From: Neoalteromonas facilis
GTDB lineage: Bacteria > Pseudomonadota > Gammaproteobacteria > Enterobacterales > Alteromonadaceae
Direction: 5' to 3'
NCBI RefSeq assembly: GCF_002807665.1
Contig: NZ_PEAY01000004.1
Coordinates: 534,604 to 598,603 of the forward strand
Length of the DNA stretch: 64,000 nucleotides
In this document: positions 7,766 through 17,161 of the stretch, piece by piece
How the letters are laid out: the number at the start of each line of letters is the position of its first letter
Numbering within the stretch: the stretch's first letter is position 1
Position numbers and translations under genes: made by a program
The notes under the pieces: generated by a model
What the model saw: the letters and a program-made list of their open reading frames with translations, nothing else
The model's database searches: none
Told to the model about the DNA's origin: nothing

Positions 7766-9310
7766 TTATTCACTCGCTTGATTGCGGATGAGCTGATCCA
7801 TGAATCGAACGCCCCAGCCAGCGGCACCTTTAGGCGTGAGGTCGGTGTCTGCTGACAAGTAGTCAACGCCTGCGATGTCAAGGTGCACCCAAGGTAAAGA
7901 CTCATCCACGAAGGTGCCTACAACCGCAGCGCCGACGCTTGCACCGGGGTCTCCCGCACCAGAGTTTTTAATGTCAGCAATGTCTGATTTGATTTGGTCA
8001 AAGTGATTCGGGTGCAACGGCAAAGGCCATACCGCTTCACCTGATTGTTCTCCAATGGCCATCATTTGCTTGGATAATTCAAAGTCACGTGTAATAACGG
8101 CAGCGTATTCATCACTCAGTGCACGTGCGGCAGAGCCCGTTAATGTTGCAATATTAACGAGCATACGAGGAGAAAACTCCTTCTGCGCGTATGTCACTGC
8201 ATCAGCTAATACCAAACGTCCTTCCGCATCGGTAGAGATGATCTCAATGCTGGTACCGTGCATGGTTTCTAATACGTCACCTGGACGGATAGCATCCTGC
8301 GATGGCATGTTTTCAGCTAATGGCATGAGTCCAACCACGTTTACGTTAGCTTCACGACTTGCGATTGCCAACAATGTTCCAGCAACAGCGGCAGCACCGG
8401 ATAAGTCAGACTTCATTGCCCACATACCCGAATTTGATTTTAAACTAATGCCACCGGTATCAAAGGTGATCCCTTTACCTACGAGGGCAATAGGTGCCTC
8501 ATCTTTATTTGCACCTTTGTATTCAATGACGAGCAGTTTAGGATCATTAATCGAGCCTTTACCGACTCCCATGAGTGCGCCCATACCGAGCTTTTTCATG
8601 TCTTTAACGTCTAGTACGTCAATATCGACATTGTCGACACCTTTAAACAAGCCTTTAACGTGGTCAACGAAGCTGGCGGGATAAATGGACTTCCCTGGCT
8701 CACTGGCCATGTCTCTAGCAAGGTAAACGCCTTTGGCTAAATAGGCTAAATCACCGTCAAATTTCGCTTTAGTTTCCTGCGATTTTTCGTGCACTAGGGT
8801 TAAAGCCAGAGAAGTCGGTTTGTTCTCTGTTCGCTTGTAGCGGTCAAAATGGTAGCCGCGTAACGTCGCGCCGAAGGCGAACTGTGCCAGCTGCTCTGCT
8901 GTTGCACTTGGCATGTCTAGCACTACAGGTAAAGCGGCACGGTCAGAAGCTTGGCTTAACCATCCGACGGTTTTACCGCCCCAATTTTGCCAATCGGTTT
9001 GCGTCAGCGCTTCTGTCGCATTTTTAACATGAACATAAACTTTGTTGTACTTCCCTATACCATATAGCGTCGCACTGACAGCTTTACCCTCGGTAAATTC
9101 AATGTTGCTTAGCTGTCTAGCTAATTCACCTTGAGATTGAGTATTTATCGCTTTGGCGAGCTCGCCTTGTGGTTCAGATGTAGGCATGACTAATGCGATA
9201 CTCGTGTCATCATCTTTAAGTGACGATGAAAAATCCAACGCAATAGAGGCGTGTGAAGCGAAACTACTAATACACAATAAAGATACGCTAAAACGTAACC
9301 ATTTTTTCAT
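7766..9310 (-). CDS. exported M17 leucyl aminopeptidase
   Basis: A 514-residue M17 zinc aminopeptidase. The C-terminal catalytic domain shows 'GKGITFDTGGISLK' (metal-binding K and D) and 'ISTDAEGRLVLADA' (the NTDAEGRL signature with one conservative change). The N terminus begins MKKWLRFSVSLLCISSFASHAS, a typical signal peptide with cleavage near residue 20. The start at 9310 is chosen because GGAG lies at the right distance and the signal peptide begins there; an upstream in-frame start at 9391 would bury it. Most M17 enzymes such as PepA are cytosolic, so export is notable. It probably trims peptides in the periplasm or outside the cell. Confidence 0.9.
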   Translation of the reverse strand: MKKWLRFSVSLLCISSFASHASIALDFSSSLKDDDTSIALVMPTSEPQGELAKAINTQSQGELARQLSNIEFTEGKAVSATLYGIGKYNKVYVHVKNATEALTQTDWQNWGGKTVGWLSQASDRAALPVVLDMPSATAEQLAQFAFGATLRGYHFDRYKRTENKPTSLALTLVHEKSQETKAKFDGDLAYLAKGVYLARDMASEPGKSIYPASFVDHVKGLFKGVDNVDIDVLDVKDMKKLGMGALMGVGKGSINDPKLLVIEYKGANKDEAPIALVGKGITFDTGGISLKSNSGMWAMKSDLSGAAAVAGTLLAIASREANVNVVGLMPLAENMPSQDAIRPGDVLETMHGTSIEIISTDAEGRLVLADAVTYAQKEFSPRMLVNIATLTGSAARALSDEYAAVITRDFELSKQMMAIGEQSGEAVWPLPLHPNHFDQIKSDIADIKNSGAGDPGASVGAAVVGTFVDESLPWVHLDIAGVDYLSADTDLTPKGAAGWGVRFMDQLIRNQASE

Positions 9311-9417
9311 TACAAACTCCAATGAAGTATGGGGAAATAAAACCCTTATTTGTACCCTATTTAGTTCAAGTAAGGATTGATAATGCGACAAATTCTATGG
9401 ATTTTTAGATAAAGTGA

Positions 9418-9449
9418 AACCTGATTAATAGTGATCATTAATCAGGTTT
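9418..9449 (-). terminator. probable terminator after the DUF4136 gene
   Basis: A long dyad, AACCTGATTAAT and ATTAATCAGGTT around a 7-base loop, lies 20 bases past the stop of the leftward lipoprotein gene. The T tract on the minus strand is short and interrupted. It could work in both directions, but only the leftward gene ends here. Confidence 0.6.
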
Positions 9450-9468
9450 TCCTTGTTAACGAATATAC

Positions 9469-10020
9469 TTATTGCGGAGGGAAGTTATTCAACATCGCCG
9501 CGACAACACTATTGACTCGTTCTTCACGCTCTTGTGGCGAAGAGTATTTAGACACCGTGTTGGCCGCGGAGCTGCTCCATACAACGGCTTTTGCCTTGTT
9601 ATCAATAATATCGACTATCAATGTGCCCACGGTGTATTCCCTAACATGAGTGGTTGGCACATGGGCTCTGTTGTAAGGGCCGTACCACCAAAAAGGTCTA
9701 ATACCCCATGCTGTGTAGTAGGTATCGATATCGATGCGCTTCTCATAGCTGGTGTGGAAAGCGACGAGAAAGTCGGCAGATTCCGCGGCTACTTGCGTAT
9801 GTCCTTTAGCTTTAAGTGATGAGGCCAGTGAATCTTTGATTCGCTTGTTTAGCAGCGTCGTAACTTCCTCCGTAGATTCATGCTCAGGTGCAAAGGCAAA
9901 GCTTTTAAGATGAGTGAAACTTGCGGTTGTATCAAAGTCGGTGTTTACGCGGGGAGATAGGCTGCAGGCCGAGAGCGCAAGTATGGCAACAAACATCAGA
10001 GAAAAACGCACTAATTGCAT
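9469..10020 (-). CDS. DUF4136 lipoprotein
   Basis: A lipoprotein of about 183 residues from the ATG at 10020. The lipobox LSAC lies about residues 16-19 after a hydrophobic stretch, so the protein is lipidated and probably carried to the outer membrane. The mature part (tyrosine and proline-rich centre, 'GTLIVDIIDNKAKAVVWSS' near the end) matches the DUF4136 family, for which no biochemical role is established. The start at 10020 has GAGG upstream and gives a normal-length signal; the alternative ATG at 10053 would add 11 residues and has no ribosome binding site. Confidence 0.82.
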   Translation of the reverse strand: MQLVRFSLMFVAILALSACSLSPRVNTDFDTTASFTHLKSFAFAPEHESTEEVTTLLNKRIKDSLASSLKAKGHTQVAAESADFLVAFHTSYEKRIDIDTYYTAWGIRPFWWYGPYNRAHVPTTHVREYTVGTLIVDIIDNKAKAVVWSSSAANTVSKYSSPQEREERVNSVVAAMLNNFPPQ

Positions 10021-10095
10021 ATTAAAAAACCTCGTTCTAATTTTGCTTAACATTGAGACTGTTTAAGGAAGCGCTAAGTTCAGACTCTTGTTAAA

Positions 10096-10569
10096 TTACT
10101 CGTAGTGGGGCAGCTTTTGACTTAACTGTACATTATAGACAAGAGCCGTTTCCACATGATTAACTTCGGCACGCGCAGTGACTTTGTCAAATACAAAATC
10201 ACGTAAGTGCAACGCGTTAGGTACACATACATGTAAAAGGAAGTCGTTTTCGCCACCGGTATGATAGAGACTTACCACTTCTGTTGTTTTGATTAAACTG
10301 TCTTGAAACCCTGCTATGGTATCTCTATCGTGCGAAGACAATCGAACGGCAACCATTGCTTGTATGTGCCCACCCAACGCTTCAACGTCGACCACCAATT
10401 GATTGCCTTTAATAATATTGTGCGCGTGTAAGCGTTTCACTCGTTCGTGACAAGAAGAGGGGGCCAAGCCAACAGCCTCAGCCAAGGTTTTATTGTTGAT
10501 GGCCGGTTCGGCATATAGCGCAGCTAATATTTTAATATCTATGCCATCCAGTGCGTTCTTATTCGTCAT
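10096..10569 (-). CDS. Lrp/AsnC family transcriptional regulator
   Basis: A 157-residue Lrp/AsnC regulator. An N-terminal winged helix-turn-helix (about residues 8-60, with 'KTLAEAVGLAPSSCHERVKRL') is followed by a RAM/ligand-sensing alpha-beta domain (about 70-150). Targets and effector are unknown. It is the last gene of a leftward operon, nine bases after anmK. Both its position and its helix sequence differ from global Lrp, so it is more likely a local regulator of amino-acid metabolism. Confidence 0.9.
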   Translation of the reverse strand: MTNKNALDGIDIKILAALYAEPAINNKTLAEAVGLAPSSCHERVKRLHAHNIIKGNQLVVDVEALGGHIQAMVAVRLSSHDRDTIAGFQDSLIKTTEVVSLYHTGGENDFLLHVCVPNALHLRDFVFDKVTARAEVNHVETALVYNVQLSQKLPHYE

Positions 10570-10578
10570 AATTTTCCT

Positions 10579-11712
10579 TTAATCGGGGAGATAAAGGGCC
10601 CCTAATACGGCCGCTCGTTTCGCACCTGTTACGGCAGGAATGTTTCCGGGCAATTTGTACCAATATTGTTTAGCCAACCAGGCAAAGGCCAACGCTTCAA
10701 CATGCATAGGGTGTATACCATGAGCAAGCGTTGAATCTATTTGGATACCCGCTAAACGACGTTTTAGTGAGGTCAAAAAGTGAGTATTGAAAGCACCGCC
10801 GCCGCAAACAAATATTTCTTCAATGTCGCCTATGCTCTCGACTTCTCGAGCCACCGTTTCTACCGTTAATGCGCATAACGTAGCTTGAACGTCTTCAGGC
10901 GGAATGTCCATAGTGCCAAGGTATGAACTTAACCAAGCAAGATTGAAATACTCTATGCCTGTACTTTTCGGTGCATTGCGAGAAAAGTACTCATCATCTA
11001 GCATTCGTTGTAAGAGTTGCACTACAACCTTGCCGCTGCAGGCCCATGTGCCTTGATCATCATAGGGTTTGTTTAGATGTTGTTGGATCCAGCCATCCAT
11101 TAATACATTTGCAGGACCTGTGTCGTATCCGCCGGGTATTGCTGAGGAGGTTGATGAGGGTAACAATGTAATGTTGGCGATACCGCCCAGATTCAGCACG
11201 ATCTGTTGTTTATTCGATTGATTAAAAAACTCATTATGAAAAGCGGGTGCCAGCGGTGCGCCTTGGCCGCCTAACGCAATATCTTTGCGTCGAAAATCTG
11301 CCACCACGGGTATCTGGGTCTTAACAGCAATTCGATTGGCATCGCCAACTTGCAAAGTAAACTCACTGGAGGGTAATCCGAGCACGCCTTCTGGGCGATG
11401 TCGAATAGTTTGCCCATGGGAGCCAATGGCGACGATATCGGCTGCTCGCAAACCGCTTTTTTCCAAGCATGCGTTTACGGCTTTCGAAAAATGGTCCGCG
11501 ACTTGATTGTCAGCAGCCCCTAACTTATCAATCTCATTCGTACCAGGCACCGATAATTCGCGCAGTAGGCTTAGTGTTTCATTGCTATAGGGCACATGGC
11601 AATGTGCCAGCAGAGATAAGTTGTGATTTTCGATATTAGCAATGACAGCATCAACACCATCCATGCTGGTGCCTGACATTAGGCCGATAAAGTATTGCGG
11701 CGTTTCAGGCAT
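10579..11712 (-). CDS. anmK: anhydro-N-acetylmuramic acid kinase AnmK
   Basis: A 377-residue kinase that cleaves and phosphorylates 1,6-anhydro-MurNAc to MurNAc-6-phosphate during peptidoglycan recycling in the cytoplasm. The family start 'GLMSGTSMDGVDAV' (about residues 10-23) is intact, as are 'GQTIRHRP' and the ATP-site 'GGYDTGPANVLMD' and 'CGGGAFN' segments. It is nine bases downstream of mepM, a cell-wall hydrolase, so the operon couples cutting of peptidoglycan to recycling. This pairing next to tyrS is also known in Pseudomonas and Shewanella. Confidence 0.95.
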   Translation of the reverse strand: MPETPQYFIGLMSGTSMDGVDAVIANIENHNLSLLAHCHVPYSNETLSLLRELSVPGTNEIDKLGAADNQVADHFSKAVNACLEKSGLRAADIVAIGSHGQTIRHRPEGVLGLPSSEFTLQVGDANRIAVKTQIPVVADFRRKDIALGGQGAPLAPAFHNEFFNQSNKQQIVLNLGGIANITLLPSSTSSAIPGGYDTGPANVLMDGWIQQHLNKPYDDQGTWACSGKVVVQLLQRMLDDEYFSRNAPKSTGIEYFNLAWLSSYLGTMDIPPEDVQATLCALTVETVAREVESIGDIEEIFVCGGGAFNTHFLTSLKRRLAGIQIDSTLAHGIHPMHVEALAFAWLAKQYWYKLPGNIPAVTGAKRAAVLGALYLPD

Positions 11713-11721
11713 GCTAGCGCC

Positions 11722-13050
11722 TTAGTTCATGGCTAACATAATGCGTTTATTATGGCTGAGTTGTTCTAATCGCAACGATGCCAATTGCTCGAAAGCATCT
11801 CGTTCTTTTGGATTGATTGGGTTGGCCTTAGGAAGCTCGACCGTTCGTGGATTGCGATGAACACCGTCAACCAGAAACTCGTAGTGTAAGTGTGCACCGG
11901 TAACCATTCCTGAACTGCCTAAATAGCCGATGACTTGGCCTTGTTTAACCGTTTCACCGACTTTCACAGCACGCTTCTTGAAATGAAGATACTTGGTTGT
12001 GTATTTTTCACCGTGTTGTACAAACACGTGGTGACCGTTGTATTTATCATAACCCGAGCGAACGACTTTACCATCGCCTGCCGACATCACCGGCGTGCCG
12101 ACCGGGGCAACGTAATCAGTACCTCTATGGGCTTTCCAACGTTTTTGCACGGGATGGAAACGACGCGGATTGAAGTTTGAGCTTACACGTGTGAAATGGA
12201 CGGGAGCGCGCAAGAAGCTTTTGCGCATGCTGCGGCCTTCGGCCGTGTAATAGTTGCCATCGGTATAGCGAATAGCATTGAATTCTTCGTCTTGGTTAAC
12301 AAATTCGGCTGCGACAATATCGCCATGGCCAACAAACTCGCCATCGATAAACTTCTCTTCAAATACGATATTGAATGTATCGCCTTGGCGGATCTCAGAC
12401 GCGAAGTCGATATCCCAACCAAATATGCCTGCAAGCTGCATGATTTGGTTATCAGTCAAGCCGGCATCAACGCCGGCGTTCCAGAAGTTACTGTGAATTT
12501 CACCTTGGGCAAAATTGTGTCTAATATCGACAGATTTCTCATCAACAGAAATACTAAGCGTGCGCTTGTTGTCTTGTGCTTCATCATACGAGGCTAACAG
12601 TTGCAATGTTTCAGTCGGGGAAAATACATACTCAACGCCGATCAAACGTCCGAAACCATCACGCTTTATGCTGATTTCCTCGCCAGGTTTCAGCGATACT
12701 AATTTCTTCGCAAGCTCACCCGCTTGCGTAACGTCGTAGGTGTCGCGAGGCGTTAATCCTGCTCGTTTAAATATTTTGGCTAGTGTGTCGCCAGAACGCA
12801 CCCGGTATTTTACCCATTCGCTGGACTCTATTTCCGTAAGGGGGGGAAGCGATGAATTTAATTCGGGCAGAGATAACGGATAACGTTTGCCTGCCTCTAA
12901 CGTGTGAGCTTCGGCGTGTCTAGAAGCTTCAACCGGTTCAGAAGGGATCAACAGTGCGAGTACACAAATACCAGCGATGCCTGCGACGGCAGACTTATGT
13001 GCTTTTGGCAAAGATTGAAAGGACCTTACTAAGGTTGTTTTTAATGACAT
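11722..13050 (-). CDS. mepM: LysM/M23 peptidoglycan endopeptidase, MepM-like
   Basis: A 442-residue envelope metallopeptidase that cuts peptide cross-links in peptidoglycan. There is an N-terminal membrane anchor or signal (about residues 21-38), an OapA/LysM-like region (about 63-110 with 'YRVRSGDTLAKIF'), and a C-terminal M23 LytM domain. The zinc ligands are visible as 'HRGTDYVAP' and 'GAHLHYEF'. The ATG at 13050 is preferred over the in-frame GTG at 13059. It is divergent from tyrS and heads the leftward mepM-anmK-lrp-like operon. Confidence 0.92.
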   Translation of the reverse strand: MSLKTTLVRSFQSLPKAHKSAVAGIAGICVLALLIPSEPVEASRHAEAHTLEAGKRYPLSLPELNSSLPPLTEIESSEWVKYRVRSGDTLAKIFKRAGLTPRDTYDVTQAGELAKKLVSLKPGEEISIKRDGFGRLIGVEYVFSPTETLQLLASYDEAQDNKRTLSISVDEKSVDIRHNFAQGEIHSNFWNAGVDAGLTDNQIMQLAGIFGWDIDFASEIRQGDTFNIVFEEKFIDGEFVGHGDIVAAEFVNQDEEFNAIRYTDGNYYTAEGRSMRKSFLRAPVHFTRVSSNFNPRRFHPVQKRWKAHRGTDYVAPVGTPVMSAGDGKVVRSGYDKYNGHHVFVQHGEKYTTKYLHFKKRAVKVGETVKQGQVIGYLGSSGMVTGAHLHYEFLVDGVHRNPRTVELPKANPINPKERDAFEQLASLRLEQLSHNKRIMLAMN

Positions 13051-13248
13051 ACGAACCACAACTAAATTACTACAGGTGCAGAATATAACGAATAGGCTTT
13101 GATCGCCAGTTGTTCGATATGCAATCCATCGAATGCGTATTGACTAATTGAGCTTAAAAGGCATTTTTTTACCAATGTTTGCTTTCAATGCCTGCTAGCT
13201 AAAAGTAAACTATGCGGTTTGAATAATAGCAGTATACGGTTGGTGAAC

Positions 13249-14451
13249 ATGGCAGATTGGCAGGCTGCGCTGGAAGAAATTAAACGCGGCGCAGATGATA
13301 TTTTGGTTGAGTCAGAGTTAGTTGAGAAGCTTAAAACAGGCAAGCCCCTGAAAATTAAAGCTGGATTCGACCCCACTGCACCGGATTTGCACCTCGGACA
13401 CACCGTACTGATCAATAAATTGCGTACGTTTCAGCAATTAGGACATGAGGTTATCTTCCTCATCGGTGATTTTACCGGCCTGATTGGCGACCCAACTGGT
13501 AAGAACGTCACACGTAAGCCGCTATCAAAAGAACAGGTGTTAGCTAACGCTGAAACCTATAAAGAGCAAGTGTTCAAAATCCTTGATCCGGCCAAAACCC
13601 AAATTCGCTTTAACTCAGAGTGGATGGACCAACTTGGCGCAGCCGGCATGATCAAACTGGCGGCTAGCCAAACCGTAGCCCGTATGCTTGAACGTGATGA
13701 TTTTAAAAAACGTTACGCCAATGGCCAACCTATCGCTATACATGAGTTTTTATACCCGCTAGTGCAAGGCTGGGATTCAGTTGCGCTTGAAAGTGATGTT
13801 GAATTGGGGGGGACCGATCAACGCTTTAACTTGTTGATGGGGCGAGAGTTACAAAAAGAGCAGGGGCAATCACAACAAACCGTGTTGATGATGCCGTTGC
13901 TTGAAGGGCTTGATGGCGTTCAAAAAATGTCTAAGTCATTGAATAACTACATCGGAATCACCGATGCACCGAACGATATGTTTGGTAAAGTGATGTCAAT
14001 TTCGGACGACTTAATGTGGCGTTATTTTGACCTGTTGAGCTTTAGGCCGGTGAGTGAAATAGACGCATTAAGAGAAAGCGTGAGCAATGGCGCGAATCCT
14101 CGTGATGCGAAAATCAACCTCGCGAAAGAGATTATTGCTCGATTCCATTCTGAAGAGGCTGCGGAAGCCGCACATCAGGACTTTATTCAACGATTCAGTA
14201 AGAACGCGATCCCAGATGAAATGCCTGAACTTACGTTGTCGATGGACAGTGATGGTATCGCGATTGGCAACTTGCTAAAAGAGGCTTCTTTGGTAGCCTC
14301 AACTTCAGAAGCAATGCGAATGATTAAGCAGGGCGCTGTAAAGATTGACGGTGAACGTGTTGAAGACACTAAATTGGTGCTGACCGAAGCCGGTGAGGCC
14401 GTATACCAAGTGGGTAAACGCAAATTTGCCCGTATTACATTGGCCCGTTAA
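13249..14451 (+). CDS. tyrS: tyrosyl-tRNA synthetase
   Basis: A 400-residue class I aminoacyl-tRNA synthetase. HLGH (residues 48-51) is the HIGH signature and KMSKS (226-230) is intact. An S4 RNA-binding domain forms the last 65 residues. Sequence and length match the TyrZ-type enzyme common in Pseudomonas and marine gammaproteobacteria. The ATG at 13249 (protein start MADWQ) is preferred over a TTG at 13219 because the family begins there. No rRNA operon follows within the window. It converges with a leftward DUF2721 gene. Confidence 0.96.
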   Translation: MADWQAALEEIKRGADDILVESELVEKLKTGKPLKIKAGFDPTAPDLHLGHTVLINKLRTFQQLGHEVIFLIGDFTGLIGDPTGKNVTRKPLSKEQVLANAETYKEQVFKILDPAKTQIRFNSEWMDQLGAAGMIKLAASQTVARMLERDDFKKRYANGQPIAIHEFLYPLVQGWDSVALESDVELGGTDQRFNLLMGRELQKEQGQSQQTVLMMPLLEGLDGVQKMSKSLNNYIGITDAPNDMFGKVMSISDDLMWRYFDLLSFRPVSEIDALRESVSNGANPRDAKINLAKEIIARFHSEEAAEAAHQDFIQRFSKNAIPDEMPELTLSMDSDGIAIGNLLKEASLVASTSEAMRMIKQGAVKIDGERVEDTKLVLTEAGEAVYQVGKRKFARITLAR

Positions 14452-14471
14452 ACGTACCTACAAGACAATTT

Positions 14472-14852
14472 TTACTGCTTGCCAATACTGTTGAGGTGCA
14501 AATCCAGCGCCTCAACCGATATTCTTATTTCACGCACTGATAACAACAATGAGTAAAGCAAGCACACTAAGCTTACTGCAAACAACCAACTGCCAATTAG
14601 TTGGTAATCTAGATAGATAGCTAGCATAGACAAAACACACACAAAAAAGCTTACTGCGCCAGCCTCTTGCATCGATTTTATCAATTGAATTCGTTTGCGC
14701 AAATTGATGATTTGTTTACTGACACTGCTGTCATCCTCCTCAGTGAAGTTGCGAATGACGGTGGCTAACGTGAGAAAACGATTGGTATAGGCAAGCAACA
14801 ACAGTGAAATTGCAGGAAATAACATGGCAGGAGTAGCGAGTGTGATGTCCAA
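14472..14852 (-). CDS. DUF2721 inner-membrane protein
   Basis: A 126-residue membrane protein with an N-terminal segment (about residues 7-30), a charged middle (about 35-55, 'NLRKRIQLI'), and two further hydrophobic segments (about 63-80 and 87-105). This pattern matches DUF2721, a family without an established role. It is the last gene of the ahcY-rhodanese-unknown-DUF2721 run, three bases after the preceding gene. Confidence 0.75.
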   Translation of the reverse strand: MDITLATPAMLFPAISLLLLAYTNRFLTLATVIRNFTEEDDSSVSKQIINLRKRIQLIKSMQEAGAVSFFVCVLSMLAIYLDYQLIGSWLFAVSLVCLLYSLLLSVREIRISVEALDLHLNSIGKQ

Positions 14853-14855
14853 TGC

Positions 14856-15281
14856 TTATTTCCTATCTTTGGCCTTTTGCACCATTTTTTGGACAAAGGC
14901 AACGCCTTCTTCTCGTTGCTTAAACAGCCTTACTGAAAGTGGCATATCGATATCTGCCAAGTCATTAATACGCTGCATTTGAGACTTTACTAATGGTGTA
15001 CATATGGTTGCTGCATCAATGACGCAGCCCAGTGCAAGGCAGGATTTGTACGCCTCAACAAAGTGTTGTTCTGAGGCGTCAGTGTACCCCTCATAACGGG
15101 ATAGGTCGGCATAGATACCAAATGGTTGGCCAGCAAAACCGCGCGCTAGTTCGAGCACATCTTTTTTGTAGCGACTGGTAATGTTGTCACCAATCGCACC
15201 GATGATGGTGACATCAATATAGTCGTCATGGGCGACAATATGATAGCTGCCATACTTATCTTGCCATCGTCGTTCTAACAT
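14856..15281 (-). CDS. small cytosolic protein of unknown function
   Basis: A 141-residue soluble protein with no signal or membrane segment. The order of strands and helices ('YIDVTIIGAIGDNITSRYKKDVLELARGF', then 'FGIYADLSRYEGYT') loosely recalls SpoIIAA/STAS-like domains, but this is only a fold impression. The start ATG overlaps the TGA of the rhodanese gene by one base (TGATG), showing translational coupling. No function can be inferred. Confidence 0.7.
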   Translation of the reverse strand: MLERRWQDKYGSYHIVAHDDYIDVTIIGAIGDNITSRYKKDVLELARGFAGQPFGIYADLSRYEGYTDASEQHFVEAYKSCLALGCVIDAATICTPLVKSQMQRINDLADIDMPLSVRLFKQREEGVAFVQKMVQKAKDRK

Positions 15282-15652
15282 CAGTAGGCTAGTCCATGCC
15301 CGGCTTCGCGCCAGCCCAACATATCGCCTTCTAGATGACGTAAATCGCTGAAGTTTGCCTCTAGCAATACCTCAGCGGCTTTTCCTGCACGCTTGCCTGA
15401 ACGGCAGTACAATACGACAGTTTTATCTTTGAACTCACCGATTTTGGCTAATTCATCAGCGAGATCACTGTGAGCGATATTGATCGCGCCAGGAACGTGC
15501 CCTTCGGCGTATTCTTCAGCGCTTCTAACATCTAAAATCAACCATTCGGTAGTATCGGAACTTAGCAGCGTTTCTGCCGTAATCCCGGGTATTTCCGCCG
15601 CTGAGATAGAAAAACTCAGTGTACTAATAAAAGTAACGAGCCATTTAATCAT
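15281..15652 (-). CDS. exported rhodanese-like protein
   Basis: A 123-residue single-domain rhodanese (sulfurtransferase fold) with an N-terminal signal peptide cleaved near SAA|E (residue 19). The domain markers 'LILDVRSAEEYAEGHVPGAINI' and the active loop C83-RSGKRA are intact, so it should carry persulfide chemistry in the periplasm. It begins nine bases after ahcY and is coupled to the next gene. The link to S-adenosylhomocysteine hydrolysis is by position only. Confidence 0.88.
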   Translation of the reverse strand: MIKWLVTFISTLSFSISAAEIPGITAETLLSSDTTEWLILDVRSAEEYAEGHVPGAINIAHSDLADELAKIGEFKDKTVVLYCRSGKRAGKAAEVLLEANFSDLRHLEGDMLGWREAGHGLAY

Positions 15653-15661
15653 AACGAGTCC

Positions 15662-17053
15662 TCAATAACGGTAGTGGTCGGTTTTAAAGGGGCCTTCTAC
15701 ATTCACTTGAATATAGTCTGCTTGTTGAGGCGTCAGTTTAGTGATCACTCCCCCGAAACCTTCAACCATATAGCGTGCAACTTCTTCATCTAACTGTTTG
15801 GGTAATACTTCAACAGCGAGTAGGCCTTGTTTTTGTTCCGGTGATAGTGCGGCATAACCTTGCTTGTACAAGTGAATTTGCGCCAGCACCTGGTTGGCAA
15901 AGCTTCCATCCATGATACGAGATGGGTGACCCGTTGCGTTACCTAAATTAACCAAACGCCCTTCAGACAATAAGATCAGATGATCAGATACGTCGTCGCT
16001 GCGGTAAATTTTGTGTACTTGTGGCTTTATTTCTTCCCAGCGCCAATTCTCACGTGTGTAAGCCGTATCAATCTCATTGTCAAAATGACCGATGTTACTG
16101 ACAACCGCGCCTAACTTGAGTGCTGCCAGCATATAACGATCGCAAACATTGACGTTTCCTGTTGTGGTTACAACAAGATCAGTATTTCCCAATAAAACGT
16201 GGTTTATATTACTACCGTCACCTTTGTTATCTCCATTTAAATAGGGAGATACAACTTCGAACCCGTCCATACACGCTTGCATAGCACAAATCGGATCGAT
16301 TTCACTGACTTTAACGATCATTCCTTCCTGACGTAAAGATAATGCCGATCCTTTGCCAACATCGCCATAGCCAATAACCAGCGCCTTTTTACCCATAAGT
16401 AAATGGTCCGTAGCCCGTTTAATAGCATCACTTAAACTGTGACGGCATCCGTACTTGTTGTCATTTTTCGATTTGGTTACGGAGTCATTAACGTTAATCG
16501 CAGGAACTTTTAATGTGCCTTGCTTGAGCATATCTAACAGGCGGTGAACACCGGTCGTTGTTTCTTCAGTAATACCGTGCACATTGTCGAGTACTTGTGG
16601 GTATTTATCATGTAACATCAGAGTAAGATCACCACCATCATCTAATACCATGTTGGCGTCCCATGGTTTTCCATCTTTGAGAATGGTTTGCTCTAAACAC
16701 CACTCATACTCTTCTTCGGTCTCGCCCTTCCATGCATACACCGGAACACCCGCTGCAACAATGGCTGCTGCTGCGTGATCTTGCGTAGAGAAAATATTGC
16801 ATGAAGACCAGCGCACTTCTGCACCAAGCGCTACCAAGGTTTCAATTAATACCCCAGTTTGAATAGTCATATGAATACAGCCAAGGATCTTGGCGCCTTT
16901 TAGAGGCTGTTCATGCAAGTATTTATCACGGATTTTCATTAGTGCTGGCATTTCGCTTTCGGCGATTGTCAGTTCTTTTCTGCCCCAATCGGCAAGAGAA
17001 ATGTCGGCTACTTTGTAATCCCCAGTTGCCATTACATGATTTTCTTGATTCAT
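15662..17053 (-). CDS. ahcY: S-adenosylhomocysteine hydrolase
   Basis: About 463 residues. The enzyme reversibly splits S-adenosylhomocysteine to adenosine and homocysteine, closing the methyl cycle in the cytoplasm. Visible are the opening '[17 protein letters not shown]', the substrate domain with '[13 protein letters not shown]', the NAD-binding '[12 protein letters not shown]', and the C-terminal '[10 protein letters not shown]' whose lysine and tyrosine reach the NAD of the partner subunit. ATG codons at 17053 and 17032, and a TTG at 17071, are all possible starts; 17053 is preferred. No SAH riboswitch is recognisable upstream. A rhodanese gene follows after nine bases. Confidence 0.95.
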   Translation of the reverse strand: MNQENHVMATGDYKVADISLADWGRKELTIAESEMPALMKIRDKYLHEQPLKGAKILGCIHMTIQTGVLIETLVALGAEVRWSSCNIFSTQDHAAAAIVAAGVPVYAWKGETEEEYEWCLEQTILKDGKPWDANMVLDDGGDLTLMLHDKYPQVLDNVHGITEETTTGVHRLLDMLKQGTLKVPAINVNDSVTKSKNDNKYGCRHSLSDAIKRATDHLLMGKKALVIGYGDVGKGSALSLRQEGMIVKVSEIDPICAMQACMDGFEVVSPYLNGDNKGDGSNINHVLLGNTDLVVTTTGNVNVCDRYMLAALKLGAVVSNIGHFDNEIDTAYTRENWRWEEIKPQVHKIYRSDDVSDHLILLSEGRLVNLGNATGHPSRIMDGSFANQVLAQIHLYKQGYAALSPEQKQGLLAVEVLPKQLDEEVARYMVEGFGGVITKLTPQQADYIQVNVEGPFKTDHYRY

Positions 17054-17161
17054 ATGCTTCACATTGCTCAATTTATAGTTTGGTTGTTTACGTAGTATAT
17101 CCGTATAAGTTCAAAAACCAAGCAAACTACAAGATTGTGTGAAATACCAAGAAGCTCGCGT

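Noticed and set aside
9431-9649. Open frame on the plus strand near the DUF4136 gene
   Set aside because: It overlaps the terminator dyad and the coding part of the lipoprotein on the other strand; a shadow.
16990-17160. SAH or SAM riboswitch before ahcY
   Set aside because: The leader is short and AT-rich and lacks the conserved core and stems of these riboswitches.
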